Source: Clostridia bacterium
GTDB taxonomy: Bacteria > Bacillota > Clostridia > Oscillospirales > Acutalibacteraceae
DNA length: 63,820 nt
Assembly: GCA_017546665.1 (NCBI GenBank)
Contig: JAFYSE010000037.1
Location: 1 to 63,820 of the forward strand
Reading direction: 5' to 3'
Part shown: in pieces, positions 44,071-54,900 of the stretch
Numbering within the stretch: position 1 is the first letter of the stretch
Layout: every line of letters begins with the position of its first letter
Position numbers and translations under genes: made by a program
The notes under the pieces: generated by a model
Databases searched by the model: none
Seen by the model: only the letters and a program-made list of their open reading frames with translations
What the model was told of the DNA's origin: nothing

Positions 44071-45325
44071 TCTTATGACCTCCTATTTGATGATTTCGCT
44101 CAATCGTAGTTGCAGCATCACTAAAGTTCATCCCTTTAAGAACTGCATCTTTTCCATATTTCTTTTTCAGTTCAACAACTACAGACTGTATTTTTCTCTC
44201 TTTTTCCAACGCTTCCACATCGTCAAAGAAAGAGAATTGAACATACTCTTCCTTTGCAACATTGTTACAAGAAATATTTACTCGTCTTATAGGTGAACGT
44301 CTATCCACTATTCTGTCATATAACTTAACCAATTCATCACGAAGAACTTTATCTGAGTTCACGGCAGTTTCAAGAGATACAGAGCCTTTAGCTGGTGGTA
44401 TCTCATTACTCCTTGAATATCCAATATACAATGAAACAGATTTTGTTACTAAATTTTGAGATACTAGATCAAGAGAAAGCAAGTCAATCATTTCCTTTAC
44501 AATTAGCTTACCTTCCTCAAAGTTATAATCTCGCATGAGAACTTGACCACTATTTAAGCTCTTTGCACTTGACCTGTACGCTTTAATATCAGCCATTGTA
44601 CAGGTTTCTCGTCCCCAAGCATGGTCTATTAAAAGTTCTGCATCTATACCAAAAATACGATACAATAAGGTTTCATCCGCTTGTGCAATATCTCTCATTG
44701 TATAAATGTAGTATTTTTCAAGTCTTGCTTGAGTACCTGGTCCTATACGCCAAAAATCAGTTAATGGTTTATGGTCCCATAATTGTTTGACAAAAAGCTC
44801 TTCATCAAGGTAACCTATGAAATCCGGAGAATGTTTAGCAGTTATGTCTAAAGCAATTTTTGTCAAATAAAGATTCGTCCCTATTCCACAAGTAGCTCTG
44901 ACACCTGTTTTATCATAGACATCCTGCATTATCTTCTGACCTAATTCCTTTGCGGTTAGATTATATAACGACAAATAGTTTGTTACATCTAAAAATGCTT
45001 CGTCTATAGAATAAACATGAATATCATCTTTAGATATATATTTAAGATAGATACCGTAAATCTCTGCGGCATAATCTATATAAAACTGCATACGGGGCGG
45101 AGCAGTAATATATTCAACATTGTCGGGAATTTCTTTTACTCGGCATCTATTCTTTATACCAAGCTTTTTCATAGCAGGAGTAATGGCAAGACAAATAGTA
45201 TTTTTACTTCTATCAGGGTCAGCTACAACAAGATTAGTAGTCATAGGGTCTAATCCTCTTTCAACACACTCAACAGAAGCATAGAATGATTTTAGGTCAA
45301 TGCATAAAAACATCGGTTGATTCAT
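44060..45325 (-). CDS. Y-family DNA polymerase (UmuC/ImpB type)
   Basis: A 421-residue translesion polymerase. The catalytic acids are D9 (CIDLKSFYASVE, which also includes the steric gate aromatic) and the pair in VYSIDEAFLDVT. The HhH region (DFWRIGPGTQARLEKY) and little-finger domain follow. A clamp-binding peptide QFSFFDD lies near residue 375. It bypasses damaged bases at the cost of mutation. It is directly downstream of the LexA/UmuD-like gene, so it is likely damage-induced. Confidence 0.92.
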   Translation of the reverse strand: MNQPMFLCIDLKSFYASVECVERGLDPMTTNLVVADPDRSKNTICLAITPAMKKLGIKNRCRVKEIPDNVEYITAPPRMQFYIDYAAEIYGIYLKYISKDDIHVYSIDEAFLDVTNYLSLYNLTAKELGQKIMQDVYDKTGVRATCGIGTNLYLTKIALDITAKHSPDFIGYLDEELFVKQLWDHKPLTDFWRIGPGTQARLEKYYIYTMRDIAQADETLLYRIFGIDAELLIDHAWGRETCTMADIKAYRSSAKSLNSGQVLMRDYNFEEGKLIVKEMIDLLSLDLVSQNLVTKSVSLYIGYSRSNEIPPAKGSVSLETAVNSDKVLRDELVKLYDRIVDRRSPIRRVNISCNNVAKEEYVQFSFFDDVEALEKERKIQSVVVELKKKYGKDAVLKGMNFSDAATTIERNHQIGGHKSGT

Positions 45326-45360
45326 TTGCCATTCCTCCTTTCAACAAAATTATTTGTTAC

Positions 45361-45975
45361 TTATAACTTCTTAATAACATTTACTGCAACACCCTGAACA
45401 ACGAGTTTTTTTACTTTTATAACCTTATCAGGATAAACTTCTTTATTTTCATATCTAAGTATTGCATGCTGAGAATCTTCATCTATCCCTGCATAGGTTT
45501 TTAAAGTATTTTCATTGTTTTCATCCAATGCAACTACAATATCACCTACAGATGCTGAAGACTGTTTTTTTATAAGGACAAGGTCATTTTCATGTATACC
45601 TGCATCAATCATTGAGTCACCGATAGCACGAAGAATATAAAATTCACCTGTACCAAAAATTGAAGTTGGAAGACTTACATATTCTTCTACACTTTCTTCT
45701 TCAGTTTCAGGGTCACCACAACGAACTGAACCAACAATTGGTGCAGAAAAATATCCTGTAACACATTTATCAGTATTTGATGTTTCTATAGTTTTTCCGT
45801 CATAAGAAAGAATACCTTTATCGTTCATTTCTACAAGGTATCTGTATGCAGTTGTTTTTGAAACATTAACTGCTTTAGCAATAATATTAATAGATGGTGA
45901 TTTATGATTAACCCTATAATAATCATTTACATAATCACATATCTTATCCATAAGTGCCTGGCTTTTACTTCTCAT
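45361..45975 (-). CDS. LexA/UmuD-like SOS repressor (S24 peptidase fold)
   Basis: A 204-residue protein. Residues 1-65 form a winged helix-turn-helix (SINIIAKAVNVSKTTAYRYLVEM). The C-terminal half is an S24 self-cleaving peptidase with serine in AIGDSMIDAGI and lysine in NENTLKTYAG. The expected cleavage site is Cys-Gly in GSVRCGDPE, as in UmuD, instead of the LexA Ala-Gly. ATG 45975 with GAGGTG upstream is chosen; GTG 45984 lies in that site. It probably represses itself and the polymerase operon through the palindrome at 46003-46015. Confidence 0.88.
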   Translation of the reverse strand: MRSKSQALMDKICDYVNDYYRVNHKSPSINIIAKAVNVSKTTAYRYLVEMNDKGILSYDGKTIETSNTDKCVTGYFSAPIVGSVRCGDPETEEESVEEYVSLPTSIFGTGEFYILRAIGDSMIDAGIHENDLVLIKKQSSASVGDIVVALDENNENTLKTYAGIDEDSQHAILRYENKEVYPDKVIKVKKLVVQGVAVNVIKKL

Positions 45976-46002
45976 GCAATTCACCTCAATAATTTATATG
46001 TG

Positions 46003-46015
46003 GAACGGTGCGTTC
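46003..46015 (-). promoter_or_regulatory. Palindromic operator upstream of the SOS repressor
   Basis: GAACGGTGCGTTC: arms GAACG/CGTTC, close to the Gram-positive SOS box (GAAC-4-GTTC) but with one extra central base. It lies between the -10 box and the start codon, where a bound repressor would block transcription. The site is inferred to be that of the adjacent LexA-like protein. Confidence 0.6.
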
Positions 46016-46026
46016 TCGATAGATTT

Positions 46027-46054
46027 ATTATACTCTTCTCACCAAAAAAGTCAA
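46027..46054 (-). promoter_or_regulatory. Promoter of the SOS repressor/polymerase operon
   Basis: On the minus strand TTGACT (46054-46049), a 16-nt spacer, TATAAT (46032-46027). Confidence 0.8.
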
Positions 46055-46074
46055 TAGCATTTCAAACAAAAAAA

Positions 46075-46105
46075 TTATGGTGTCGGTTTTCACCGACACC
46101 ATATT
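46075..46105 (-). terminator. Terminator after the WYL regulator
   Basis: ATGGTGTCGG / CCGACACCAT hairpin (46077-46102), followed on the minus strand by AATTTTTTTG. It closes the restriction/defence operon. Confidence 0.88.
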
Positions 46106-46124
46106 GTTATATACATTATAAAAT

Positions 46125-47096
46125 CTACAAAAAACTCTTCTCGCAGGTATCTCTGTATGCAGCTTTAACATCATCAGGAGCGACTATTTTTATTCCGCCA
46201 CCAAATCCTAATACCCAACCAAAGAATGTAGAACTGACATCGACCGTTACAGATACGGTAAATGTACTTTCATCATTAGATATAACATTAACCTTTTCTC
46301 CGAAGCGGTCAATGATATTCTTCATAAGCTCATTTTCACATTTGAGTTCAACGGTTCTCTCTTCACCGTCATACATCTGAAAGACTTGATTTGTGTATAT
46401 AGCCAAATCAAAATCACTTGGTTTAGCAGAAGTTTCATCCAACAAAATAGTAGGCTTTTTTTGAATTCGGTCAACCCTAAAAACAAGAGTTTTTTCTCTT
46501 TCATCAGAGTATCCGATAAGATAATAATAATCACCATTCCAAGCAAGTGAATATGGACTGATTATATAAGGCTTTCCGTCATTCTTTATATGCTTTTTCT
46601 TGTTTGGCAAATAATCGAAATAATTAAAAGATACTTTTCGCTTTTGGTTGATAGCATCATTTAAAGCATCTACTATGTAATATATTTTTTCATTAGTAGG
46701 CTTAATTCTTTTGTCTATAATGATATTTCGATTAAGGGATTGCGCCTGATATTTACTTGTCATACCAGTTAGCTTTTGCACAAGAACTTTACTCTTCTTT
46801 GCTGTTATAAACTTTGAAGATTGTACAGCATCAATAAGCAGCTTTATTTCCGGCAATTCCAAGTTTCTCGAACCAATATAATACTTATTCTGAGAGGATT
46901 TAACCGTAATTATATCAATTCCATAATCACAAAGTATTTTTATATCTGTTGGAATTGTTGTTCTATGAGTAGTAAGACTATACTTTTCTTCTAAAATCTT
47001 TACTATTTCAGCAGTAGTAAGTTGATGATTTTCATCCGTATATTCTTCTAATACCTGCAACAAGTACAAAGGTCTAAATTTATTGGCATTTTCCAT
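46125..47096 (-). CDS. WYL-domain transcriptional regulator
   Basis: A 323-residue regulator: an N-terminal winged helix (TTAEIVKILEEKYSLTTHRTT), then a WYL domain (PYSLAWNGDYYYLIGYSDE, RVDRI) and a C-terminal WCX extension. WYL proteins often regulate phage-defence operons (BrxR/CapW group), binding nucleic acid or nucleotide ligands. It is the last gene of the minus-strand defence block. ATG 47096 is preferred because the GGAGGT site overlaps the upstream ATG 47108. Confidence 0.87.
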   Translation of the reverse strand: MENANKFRPLYLLQVLEEYTDENHQLTTAEIVKILEEKYSLTTHRTTIPTDIKILCDYGIDIITVKSSQNKYYIGSRNLELPEIKLLIDAVQSSKFITAKKSKVLVQKLTGMTSKYQAQSLNRNIIIDKRIKPTNEKIYYIVDALNDAINQKRKVSFNYFDYLPNKKKHIKNDGKPYIISPYSLAWNGDYYYLIGYSDEREKTLVFRVDRIQKKPTILLDETSAKPSDFDLAIYTNQVFQMYDGEERTVELKCENELMKNIIDRFGEKVNVISNDESTFTVSVTVDVSSTFFGWVLGFGGGIKIVAPDDVKAAYRDTCEKSFL

Positions 47097-47146
47097 AAGA
47101 ACCTCCATTAACTGACTATATAATCAAGAAGTGGTCAACTCCTTTC

Positions 47147-48706
47147 TTATAGAACATAGCCAATCTTATTTATTCCTATAACTCCACGTTTTAACATTGT
47201 CATATTAATAGTTTCATATTGTTGTTCGCACGTATCTGCAAACACATTAGTTCTATTAACCTCTGTTTGTGCAATTTCAGTTTTGTTCAATCTTATTGTA
47301 TCAACACCTAACTGATGCAAAACACTTTCAGGCAACTCATAATTTTGCTCAACCAATCCAAAACAAGTAAATCCTGTATCAACACAAAAAGATATAAGTT
47401 TCTTTTTACCCACATTATATACAACTGCTATTGCACAACCTAACAAACTACCTATTGCATATGCAACTCCAGGTATTTGCGGGAAGAAGGTTTGAGCTAT
47501 AATTCCACCAACTTTTGCACCAACAGCATATCCGACTGAAACAACCATTGTGTCAACAAATCGCATTCCCATTTCTGCAGGTGACATTTTTCCTGCCGCA
47601 ACTAGAATACTATTCTTAACTGTTCCAAGAATTATAGTTACAACAGTACCGACAACAGTTGGCGGCACATGTTTTAAGCCCTCACCGAAAAGACCATTTT
47701 GAATCATAAGTTCAACGCCATATGCAATTGAACCTCTTAAAAACGATTCGCCACTCGCTGTGATAATTCTTTTTCCTGATTGTTTTAATTGAACAATATC
47801 TATCTGACCATTCTTTATTAAATAATCAATAGCCTTATATAATTCAGGAACAATCTGAGTAGCCGCAGTAATCGCTGCAGCCGTTAAACCTGCTTCTAAT
47901 GCTTTTTGCAAATAATCAACTGTAACAGGATCTTGAAAAGGCAAATAATCTTTTTGTTCACCTTTTTCAATTCCGTGAGATTCAGGATTAAATTCTCCTT
48001 TTTTCGCTTCTGCAGCAATTTGCTTTGATTCGTTAATTGACAAAGGTTTAGACTTATTTCCTTCATCATCCGCAACAACACCTACAAGATTATCACGAGT
48101 ATCTCTGTGAGCCTCTGCGACATCTGCTCTTATAGGATCATTTCGTAATGCACGTCTATTTGCCCAAAACTTTGCCTCTTCAACCTGTTCATGTGCTACT
48201 AATCTTTTCTGTCCGTGATATTTTGGTGAACTACCATCCTTTGAAAGAACAGCTTGAGCACTTTCTGCTTTATCTGCATAATTGTAGTATTTCAAACTAT
48301 ATTCATCGCCAAAGTTTGTACCAATATCAACAGAACCTTCAGCATTGCTCTGTAATGTAAATGCTCGATGCTCTGAGCCGTGCCTTATTGCATCAATATT
48401 AAAAGTAGCTGCATGTATTTCCTCCGCAACATAGCCTTTCAATTGTTCAATATCAAGCCCTACATGAGGATGCTCATTTACAGAACGACTTAATTCATCT
48501 ATTACTCTATTAATGCTTTCAATCCTCGCATTTAAAACATCAATTTGAGCATTTTGATTCGCAATATTTGCATTAGCTATATTGACTTGCTCATTAGCAT
48601 TTACAACAAAAGAAAAATCTTGATATGCACTATTAGCACCTATGTCAGCACCAAGGATTCGAGACATATACTCCCAACCTTGTCTTACATCTTCCAATGT
48701 AGCCAT
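47147..48706 (-). CDS. Unknown protein with glycine-rich hydrophobic C-terminal half
   Basis: A 519-residue protein I do not recognise. The N-terminus has a heptad-like coiled stretch (VNIANANIANQNAQIDVLNARI), and the middle is polar. From ~residue 270 there are several glycine/alanine-rich hydrophobic segments (GLTAAAITAATQIVP; VVGTVVTIILGTV; VGYAVGAKVGGIIAQTF; AIGSLLGCAIAVVYNVG) that could insert in a membrane. The ATG lies 8 bp after the upstream gene's stop, with AAGGTGAT as ribosome site. With the 220-residue neighbour it may form a sensor/membrane-effector pair; this is inference. Confidence 0.7.
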   Translation of the reverse strand: MATLEDVRQGWEYMSRILGADIGANSAYQDFSFVVNANEQVNIANANIANQNAQIDVLNARIESINRVIDELSRSVNEHPHVGLDIEQLKGYVAEEIHAATFNIDAIRHGSEHRAFTLQSNAEGSVDIGTNFGDEYSLKYYNYADKAESAQAVLSKDGSSPKYHGQKRLVAHEQVEEAKFWANRRALRNDPIRADVAEAHRDTRDNLVGVVADDEGNKSKPLSINESKQIAAEAKKGEFNPESHGIEKGEQKDYLPFQDPVTVDYLQKALEAGLTAAAITAATQIVPELYKAIDYLIKNGQIDIVQLKQSGKRIITASGESFLRGSIAYGVELMIQNGLFGEGLKHVPPTVVGTVVTIILGTVKNSILVAAGKMSPAEMGMRFVDTMVVSVGYAVGAKVGGIIAQTFFPQIPGVAYAIGSLLGCAIAVVYNVGKKKLISFCVDTGFTCFGLVEQNYELPESVLHQLGVDTIRLNKTEIAQTEVNRTNVFADTCEQQYETINMTMLKRGVIGINKIGYVL

Positions 48707-48716
48707 AGCAATCACC

Positions 48717-49379
48717 TTATAAATTCATAAATGTTTCCAAATCGTTTTGGTAAAGATTAAATATGCCATAAAATAGCATTTGTTTTTTTACGGTCGGCTT
48801 ATCTTTAAATGTACTATGTGCAGACTTGGCAACTACATTACTTGCCTTTTCTACTCTTTCTACACTTGAAACTAAAAATTTCTTTAACTTTTCTGACATT
48901 TTATCATTCTTGATATCTTTAGCTTTATCGAAAGCCGCATCCATTTTTTCCGTATTAAGGGGTTCGATACCGGTCTTTATAGCCTCGGGCATAGGTAATT
49001 TGTTTATTTCTTCAAGGAACTCCTCATATTTGTCATAATCTGACAATTGTGAAGGCTCAATATAAATCACAGCCTGTTTTCCTGCCCAACCATATTTGAC
49101 ACCAAAATTATCAAACATAACATCTACAACCGGAATCAACTTGTCTACACCTTTTACATCACCTATAAAAAGAACTTTAGAGTCAATATTTCCAGCTTTT
49201 TTGTTTGCCAACCAAGTTTTCTCATTCCAAGCAACAACTTTAACCGAATCATCTTTTGTACCAACAGATTGTCCGTTCTCATCGTCATCCTTAGTTTCTA
49301 TAAGCTTTTTTATTTGATTAGCATATAACTCATCTTTATAAACAACTATTAGAGTTTTTGAAATAGGCGCACCAAACAT
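48717..49379 (-). CDS. Unknown alpha/beta protein of the defence block
   Basis: A 220-residue protein I cannot assign. Alternating strands and helices (TLIVVYKDEL, VKVVAWNEKTW, KVLFIGDVKGV, KQAVIYIEPS) suggest a Rossmann-like fold of ~120 residues, followed by a helical basic C-terminus (FLVSSVERVEKASNVVAKSA). No catalytic motif is evident. It lies between the DUF262 gene (15-bp gap) and the hydrophobic protein, so all three are probably cotranscribed. Confidence 0.68.
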   Translation of the reverse strand: MFGAPISKTLIVVYKDELYANQIKKLIETKDDDENGQSVGTKDDSVKVVAWNEKTWLANKKAGNIDSKVLFIGDVKGVDKLIPVVDVMFDNFGVKYGWAGKQAVIYIEPSQLSDYDKYEEFLEEINKLPMPEAIKTGIEPLNTEKMDAAFDKAKDIKNDKMSEKLKKFLVSSVERVEKASNVVAKSAHSTFKDKPTVKKQMLFYGIFNLYQNDLETFMNL

Positions 49380-49394
49380 TTTACTACCTCCTAT

Positions 49395-51935
49395 TTAATT
49401 GTATTTTTCGTCAGCTTCTTCAAGAGCTTTTTGAAGTTTATCAAAGTATTCTATCATCCAGGAGTATAATTCATCTCTTTTTGATGTATCAGAGAAATCA
49501 ACTTCTTTTTTATAAATTATTCTTTTATGAGTGCTTTTTTCTCTGCTTGAGTACCAATCAAGTTCTGCACCGAAAACTTTTTCGATAATTGATTTTTTTG
49601 ATTCTATACGTGCGAATGCTTCCGGGTTATACACATAAATAACTAAACTTAAATACTTTCCGTAAGTCATTGTATAACAGATTATAAAATCAGGAGCACC
49701 AACAGGTACTTCATACCAATTCTGAGGGAAAGGTTTTCTTGATGAAAGATCCATTCTTCCTTGTTGATTGCAATATTCGGCAAAGCCACTCCAATAGTTT
49801 ACCTGCTGTTCACCTAATTTATCACAATCTTTTGAATTGTTATCAAAGCTGAATTCATCCTCATCAAGTTCAGGCGGAATCATTCTACCATCTTTTACAA
49901 ACTCAACTCCGATAAGTTTTTTGCATTCATCATCAGTAATGTTGATATTCCAACGATTCTTCATAAATTGAATTAATTGAACGCTTCTTTTGTATATATT
50001 GACAGCTGTCCAATCATTATTCTGAGACACTTCAATTTCAGAATGTGAACCGTTTTCATAACCACGTCTACCATTTGTCTTAGAATGTTTTTTATCTACA
50101 AAACTGTCATTTTGCAATGCAGAATTTACACTCTGAGAAAGAGGTAATAGATTACCTAAAGCACCTGACAACTTCTTAATTTCATCCGAACTAAACTGCC
50201 TATAAAGATTTTTCCAATAGTATTTAGTTGGAGTTTGAGGCAAGATATGTTCTACCGTCACCATATCTTTTTCGGTTTTAGTAAACAAATCCCAATTAAT
50301 TTTATCAATGCCATATTTTACAGCTAAATTGTATTCGTACTCATACAAGAAATACTTCAAAGATTTCCAAGCATAGTATCCTTCGCCCTTATTAAATCTC
50401 TGTTCATTTTTATTTATAAAGTTATTAAGAGCATACGAACTATCTTCATCAATCTTCTCATTTGTATAATCTATTATTTCTTGAAGGGTTTCTTCTCCGA
50501 TATAAACATCACGAGCCGATTTGTAATAAACACTGTTAAGATATGATGCATTAAATCCACCTAATCTAAATGCAACAAAAATAAAGTTTTCTATTGCTTT
50601 GAAGGTTTCAACACGTTCATCAGCACTACTATCTGTTGCCTTTGCAAGAATTGTTGTAATCAAGGGTCTGAAATAACCAATACCAATTCTGTTCAATCTG
50701 TCAATCCAGAGTTTTTCTTCTTCTGTTAAGAACTCACTTTCATAAGGAAAGAATGTTGCATACCAATACTTAGCAATATCCTTCATACTATTTACATAAT
50801 CTCTTATTTCATGTGGTTCTAATTTTAATATTTCTTTTGTTTCAACATCTGTTTCATCATCAAAATCATCATCAAAATCATCATCTGTTGAATTTGTTGA
50901 TTGTGTTTCTTCTAACACAATGGTTTTCTTTTCAAAAATATTCTTTGCAGAAAATCTTCTTAAAAGGAATCTTATATAGTCATCGCCTTTGTAGCGTGAA
51001 TATGTAAAATATATAATCCAATGTGCTCGTAAGAATTCATCATCTGAAAGAGGAACCATTTCATTTCTGCCGAGCTGATAATAAACCTCTTTCCATGCAT
51101 CATTAATTTGTCTTCTTAACTCGTCTTTATCTTTTTCATCCAACTTCTTATCTGAGTATAAGGTAGTAAGATAAATAAGACGATTTTTTAATAACTCAAG
51201 ATTAGTAAGTTTCTTACCTCTGTTATTCATTGTTTCAAAAGCAACGAAAACATCATAATCATCTTCAATCTCATGAATATTAAACATTAACTTTTGTGTT
51301 AATTTACGGTATAAAAAGTTTAACCCTTCAATACCTTCTTCATCATAAAACTTGGCAACATTATTAGCAAAAAACTGCTTAGCATTTTTCAAGTTTTTAG
51401 TATAATATGTTTCTCTTACGGTACCGGAATAAGGTTCGCAAAAAATTTTATACCTCAAGTATTCAGCACTTGGATTATCAATTTCATATCCAAAAAGATA
51501 TGTTGTGATAAGTTCTTGCGGTGGTCTCTTTTTTGCGATATATTTTTCCTTTATATCTCTAATAGTTTCATAACCCAACACAACTTCCTTATCATTCTTA
51601 TCAATATTTTCAGGAAGTTTGCTTACAAAGGTTACAATTTCATTTACCAAAATAATGAATGTTGTCAGGCGCTGCTGTCCATCAACAATATGACAAGGCT
51701 TGAAACCATTATCTACAAGCCATAAATCATTTCCCCAACTTGTTACATCTTTTAGTTTCAAGTTTTTAAGAGATAATAACCCTGTATAATGATAGCGATC
51801 AGGTTGTAAATTAATTAAATCATCCCAAAAATCAACAAGCTGTTCCTGTTGCCAAGCATATCCTCTTTGATAATCAGGTATTCTAAAAAGTCTGTTTTGA
51901 AACAGTTGTGATAATGGTTGTAATTCATTAGCCAT
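49395..51935 (-). CDS. DUF262 / HNH (DUF1524) / DUF4268 protein, GmrSD-like
   Basis: An 846-residue protein. The N-terminal DUF262 ParB-like NTPase/nuclease domain has the IPDYQRGYAW and VDGQQRLTTF motifs. A helical middle contains a strongly acidic stretch (about residues 350-370). The DUF1524 HNH-type domain has VEHILPQ, GNLLPLS and a following Asn/His region (about 565-640). The C-terminal ~150 residues resemble DUF4268 (FWSG/YWSGFAEYCNQQG). Relatives include type IV restriction enzymes that attack modified phage DNA (GmrSD, BrxU). It is encoded directly downstream of hsdR in the same operon, probably giving a second layer of restriction. Confidence 0.85.
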   Translation of the reverse strand: MANELQPLSQLFQNRLFRIPDYQRGYAWQQEQLVDFWDDLINLQPDRYHYTGLLSLKNLKLKDVTSWGNDLWLVDNGFKPCHIVDGQQRLTTFIILVNEIVTFVSKLPENIDKNDKEVVLGYETIRDIKEKYIAKKRPPQELITTYLFGYEIDNPSAEYLRYKIFCEPYSGTVRETYYTKNLKNAKQFFANNVAKFYDEEGIEGLNFLYRKLTQKLMFNIHEIEDDYDVFVAFETMNNRGKKLTNLELLKNRLIYLTTLYSDKKLDEKDKDELRRQINDAWKEVYYQLGRNEMVPLSDDEFLRAHWIIYFTYSRYKGDDYIRFLLRRFSAKNIFEKKTIVLEETQSTNSTDDDFDDDFDDETDVETKEILKLEPHEIRDYVNSMKDIAKYWYATFFPYESEFLTEEEKLWIDRLNRIGIGYFRPLITTILAKATDSSADERVETFKAIENFIFVAFRLGGFNASYLNSVYYKSARDVYIGEETLQEIIDYTNEKIDEDSSYALNNFINKNEQRFNKGEGYYAWKSLKYFLYEYEYNLAVKYGIDKINWDLFTKTEKDMVTVEHILPQTPTKYYWKNLYRQFSSDEIKKLSGALGNLLPLSQSVNSALQNDSFVDKKHSKTNGRRGYENGSHSEIEVSQNNDWTAVNIYKRSVQLIQFMKNRWNINITDDECKKLIGVEFVKDGRMIPPELDEDEFSFDNNSKDCDKLGEQQVNYWSGFAEYCNQQGRMDLSSRKPFPQNWYEVPVGAPDFIICYTMTYGKYLSLVIYVYNPEAFARIESKKSIIEKVFGAELDWYSSREKSTHKRIIYKKEVDFSDTSKRDELYSWMIEYFDKLQKALEEADEKYN

Positions 51936-51990
51936 TACTTTACATCTCCTAATCCTTATTTCCTTTTCAACATTCTATGCTGATATATTA

Positions 51991-54900
51991 TTACGCAGCT
52001 GCTCCAATCCAACCGTAACCCTGAACAGCCATATCAACAAAGTGATTTATAAGCAAATTAACTTTTGCATTAAAAGACACCTTATCATAGCTATCAGGCA
52101 AGTCTGCATCGAGAGAATTTGTAACTGCAGTAATAACCTTTCCTTTTGGTTGCTCATCTTTGTACCAATCTATAACGAACAACGATTGTTTATTTTCAGT
52201 GAGCTTCTTATACAGATTCTTTGCAGAAAGCTTAACTTTTTGCTCTTCAGCTTTTGTAAGTTTCTTACCGGCTACAAGCAAATCATATATTTCAAGTTCT
52301 TCTTCAGTTAAACCTTCTGTGTTAGCTCTGTTGTCTTCTTGCTGAAGTTCCTCAAGCAGTTTGACAAGTTGCTCATAATAATCTTCATTTTCTGAACTTC
52401 CTGCATTATAAGAATCTATGATTCCCTTATACCTCTGAGAAAAAGCGAGACGGGTACAATTCTTATTGAGCATTTGTTCAAGAGCCTTTTCAATAAATGC
52501 TTTAAGGTCATCGATCTCGATAGCCTTGTACTGAGCTTCTTTTATTTCTTTTCTTAACTCTTCAGCATCTATTTTTGAAAGGTCAATTACTTTAGATTTA
52601 TAAATAACAATTTCTTGTCCGTCATCACTGCTATTTTCGGCAGAAACACTTGAATCAAGAAGCTGATTCATTTTAGCTCTTGCACGATTAACCTTTTCGT
52701 CATCAATAGTGCGATAGAACAAACCATGAAGATAAACAAGCGGTGAGAACTTTGCATTATACCACTTCTTTTCAAACACTTCAGGCTTGGATGCTTCATA
52801 GAGATTCACTAAAGTATTAAGAATAACTTTGAATTTCTCTTTACCTTCATCCTTTGCAAGAATGGTATCGTAAGCATTTCTCAATTCATCCAAACGGTCA
52901 AGAGTATTAGACTCTGCAATAATATTCTCAAGATTGATATTCAATGACATTAAGAACTCATCAGCTTCAACTATTGTGCTATCAATATATTCAATAAGTT
53001 TATCAATATCTTTAGCCGGGAAATCGTCACCATTGTTGCCGGTTGCGTACTGTGACAAGGCTTTTTTCATGTACTTGAACACATTTACATAGTCAACAAC
53101 CAAGCCGCTTGACTTATTAGGATATACTCGGTTTGCTCGAGCTATAGCCTGCATAAGTGTGTGTCCCTTCATGGGCTTATCAAGATAAAGAGTAGAAAGA
53201 TTCGGCACATCAAAACCTGTAAGCCACATAGCACACACAAATACCAACTGCAGGTTATCGTTTACATCTTTGAATCTGTCCTCAATATCCTTACCATCAG
53301 CATTTATTGCATTCATCTTTGCACGATGAGTTGATATATCAAGCCCATACTTTGCAAACTTATCCGTTTCATCTGCATCTTCGGAAATGATAACTGCCAT
53401 TTCAACTCTATTCATATAGTCGAGAATATCTTTTAATCTATCTCTTTCTTCTTTTGTGGTGGCTGCATTTCTTTCCTTGATTATGTTCTGTTTTTCGATT
53501 GCCCAATAATGCTGAACCTTATCATACATCTTAACTGCGGTGAACTTATCAACGGATACAACCATACCTTTACCAAGAAAACCTCGTCTTGGGAAATGAT
53601 ATGCAATATCCTGAGCCACCTTATCAAGTCTGTCTTCTCTCTTAATAACCTCAAGTATACGGGAAGCAGAGTTTTCAAGAAGCCTTGTTTCATCTTCGTT
53701 AAGATTTTCTTCCTCAATAATATCAAGAACGTCATCATCAAGGAAATCATTCTGAAGCCAAACAGACGGAACTCGTCTTGAATAGAACAGAGGAACTGTA
53801 GAACCGTCTTCAACGGACTGAGCAAAGTTATATTCGGAAACATAGTCACCGAACCACTGGTTAGTAAGTCTTTTTGCACCAAGCAAAGGAGTACCTGTAA
53901 ATGCAATATAGTTAGCATTAGGCAGAGCTGTTCTCATGTTCTCTGCAAGATCCTTATACTGAGTTCTGTGTGCTTCATCAACGAGAACAATTATATCGTC
54001 ACGGGTTGAAAGAACAGGGTATTTCTTTCCTTTGTCGTAACGGAATTTATGTATAAGAGTAAAGATAAAGGATTTATTTGTTTGCAGGAACTCACGAAGT
54101 TGTTTACCATTTTTAGGCTGACATTCTTCATTTGCACCAATAACCTCTGTGCGAACAAAGTTCTTATGAATCTGTGTGTCAAGGTCATCTCTATCAGTTA
54201 TGACAAGGAATGTAAAGTTACCTTGTAATTTTCTTTTAACTTTACGGGCAAACATAACCATTGAATAAGATTTACCCGAACCCTGAGTATGCCAAAATAC
54301 ACCCAATTTACCTTTGAGCTCTTTTCGGTTCTCCATTGATTCCATAAGATTATTGACACCCAAATACTGATGATTCTTAGCAATAATCTTGATAGATTCG
54401 TTTTGGAAGAGTATGAAGTTTTCTATATAGTCTATGAGCTTTGCTTTATCAAGTAAGCCATCAATAAAGAATCGGATAGAACTGTTGTTAGCATCCGTTG
54501 AATTTCTAATTGATTCTCTGTCAAGACCTTCTTTTTCTGAATGAACCTTTAACCATTCAAAGAAATATTCATAGGTAGCATTAAACGCACCAAGTCTTGT
54601 TTCTAATCCGTTCGATAATACACATATCTGATTAAAAGCAAATAGATTGGGAATATCCTTTTTGTAATCCTGAAGATTTTTATTATATGCTTCTTCAACC
54701 TTAACAATACTGTTTTTAAGTTCAATAAACACAAGCGGAAGACCATTAACAAAAACAATTACATCTGGTCTTCTGTAATATGATTTACCTTGTATCCACA
54801 TTTGTGAAACAGCAGTAAAGGTATTATTAGTCGGCTCATTGAAATCAATGAGCTTGACAAAATCAAAGTCTTCCCTACCATTTCTACGAACAGTAATCTT

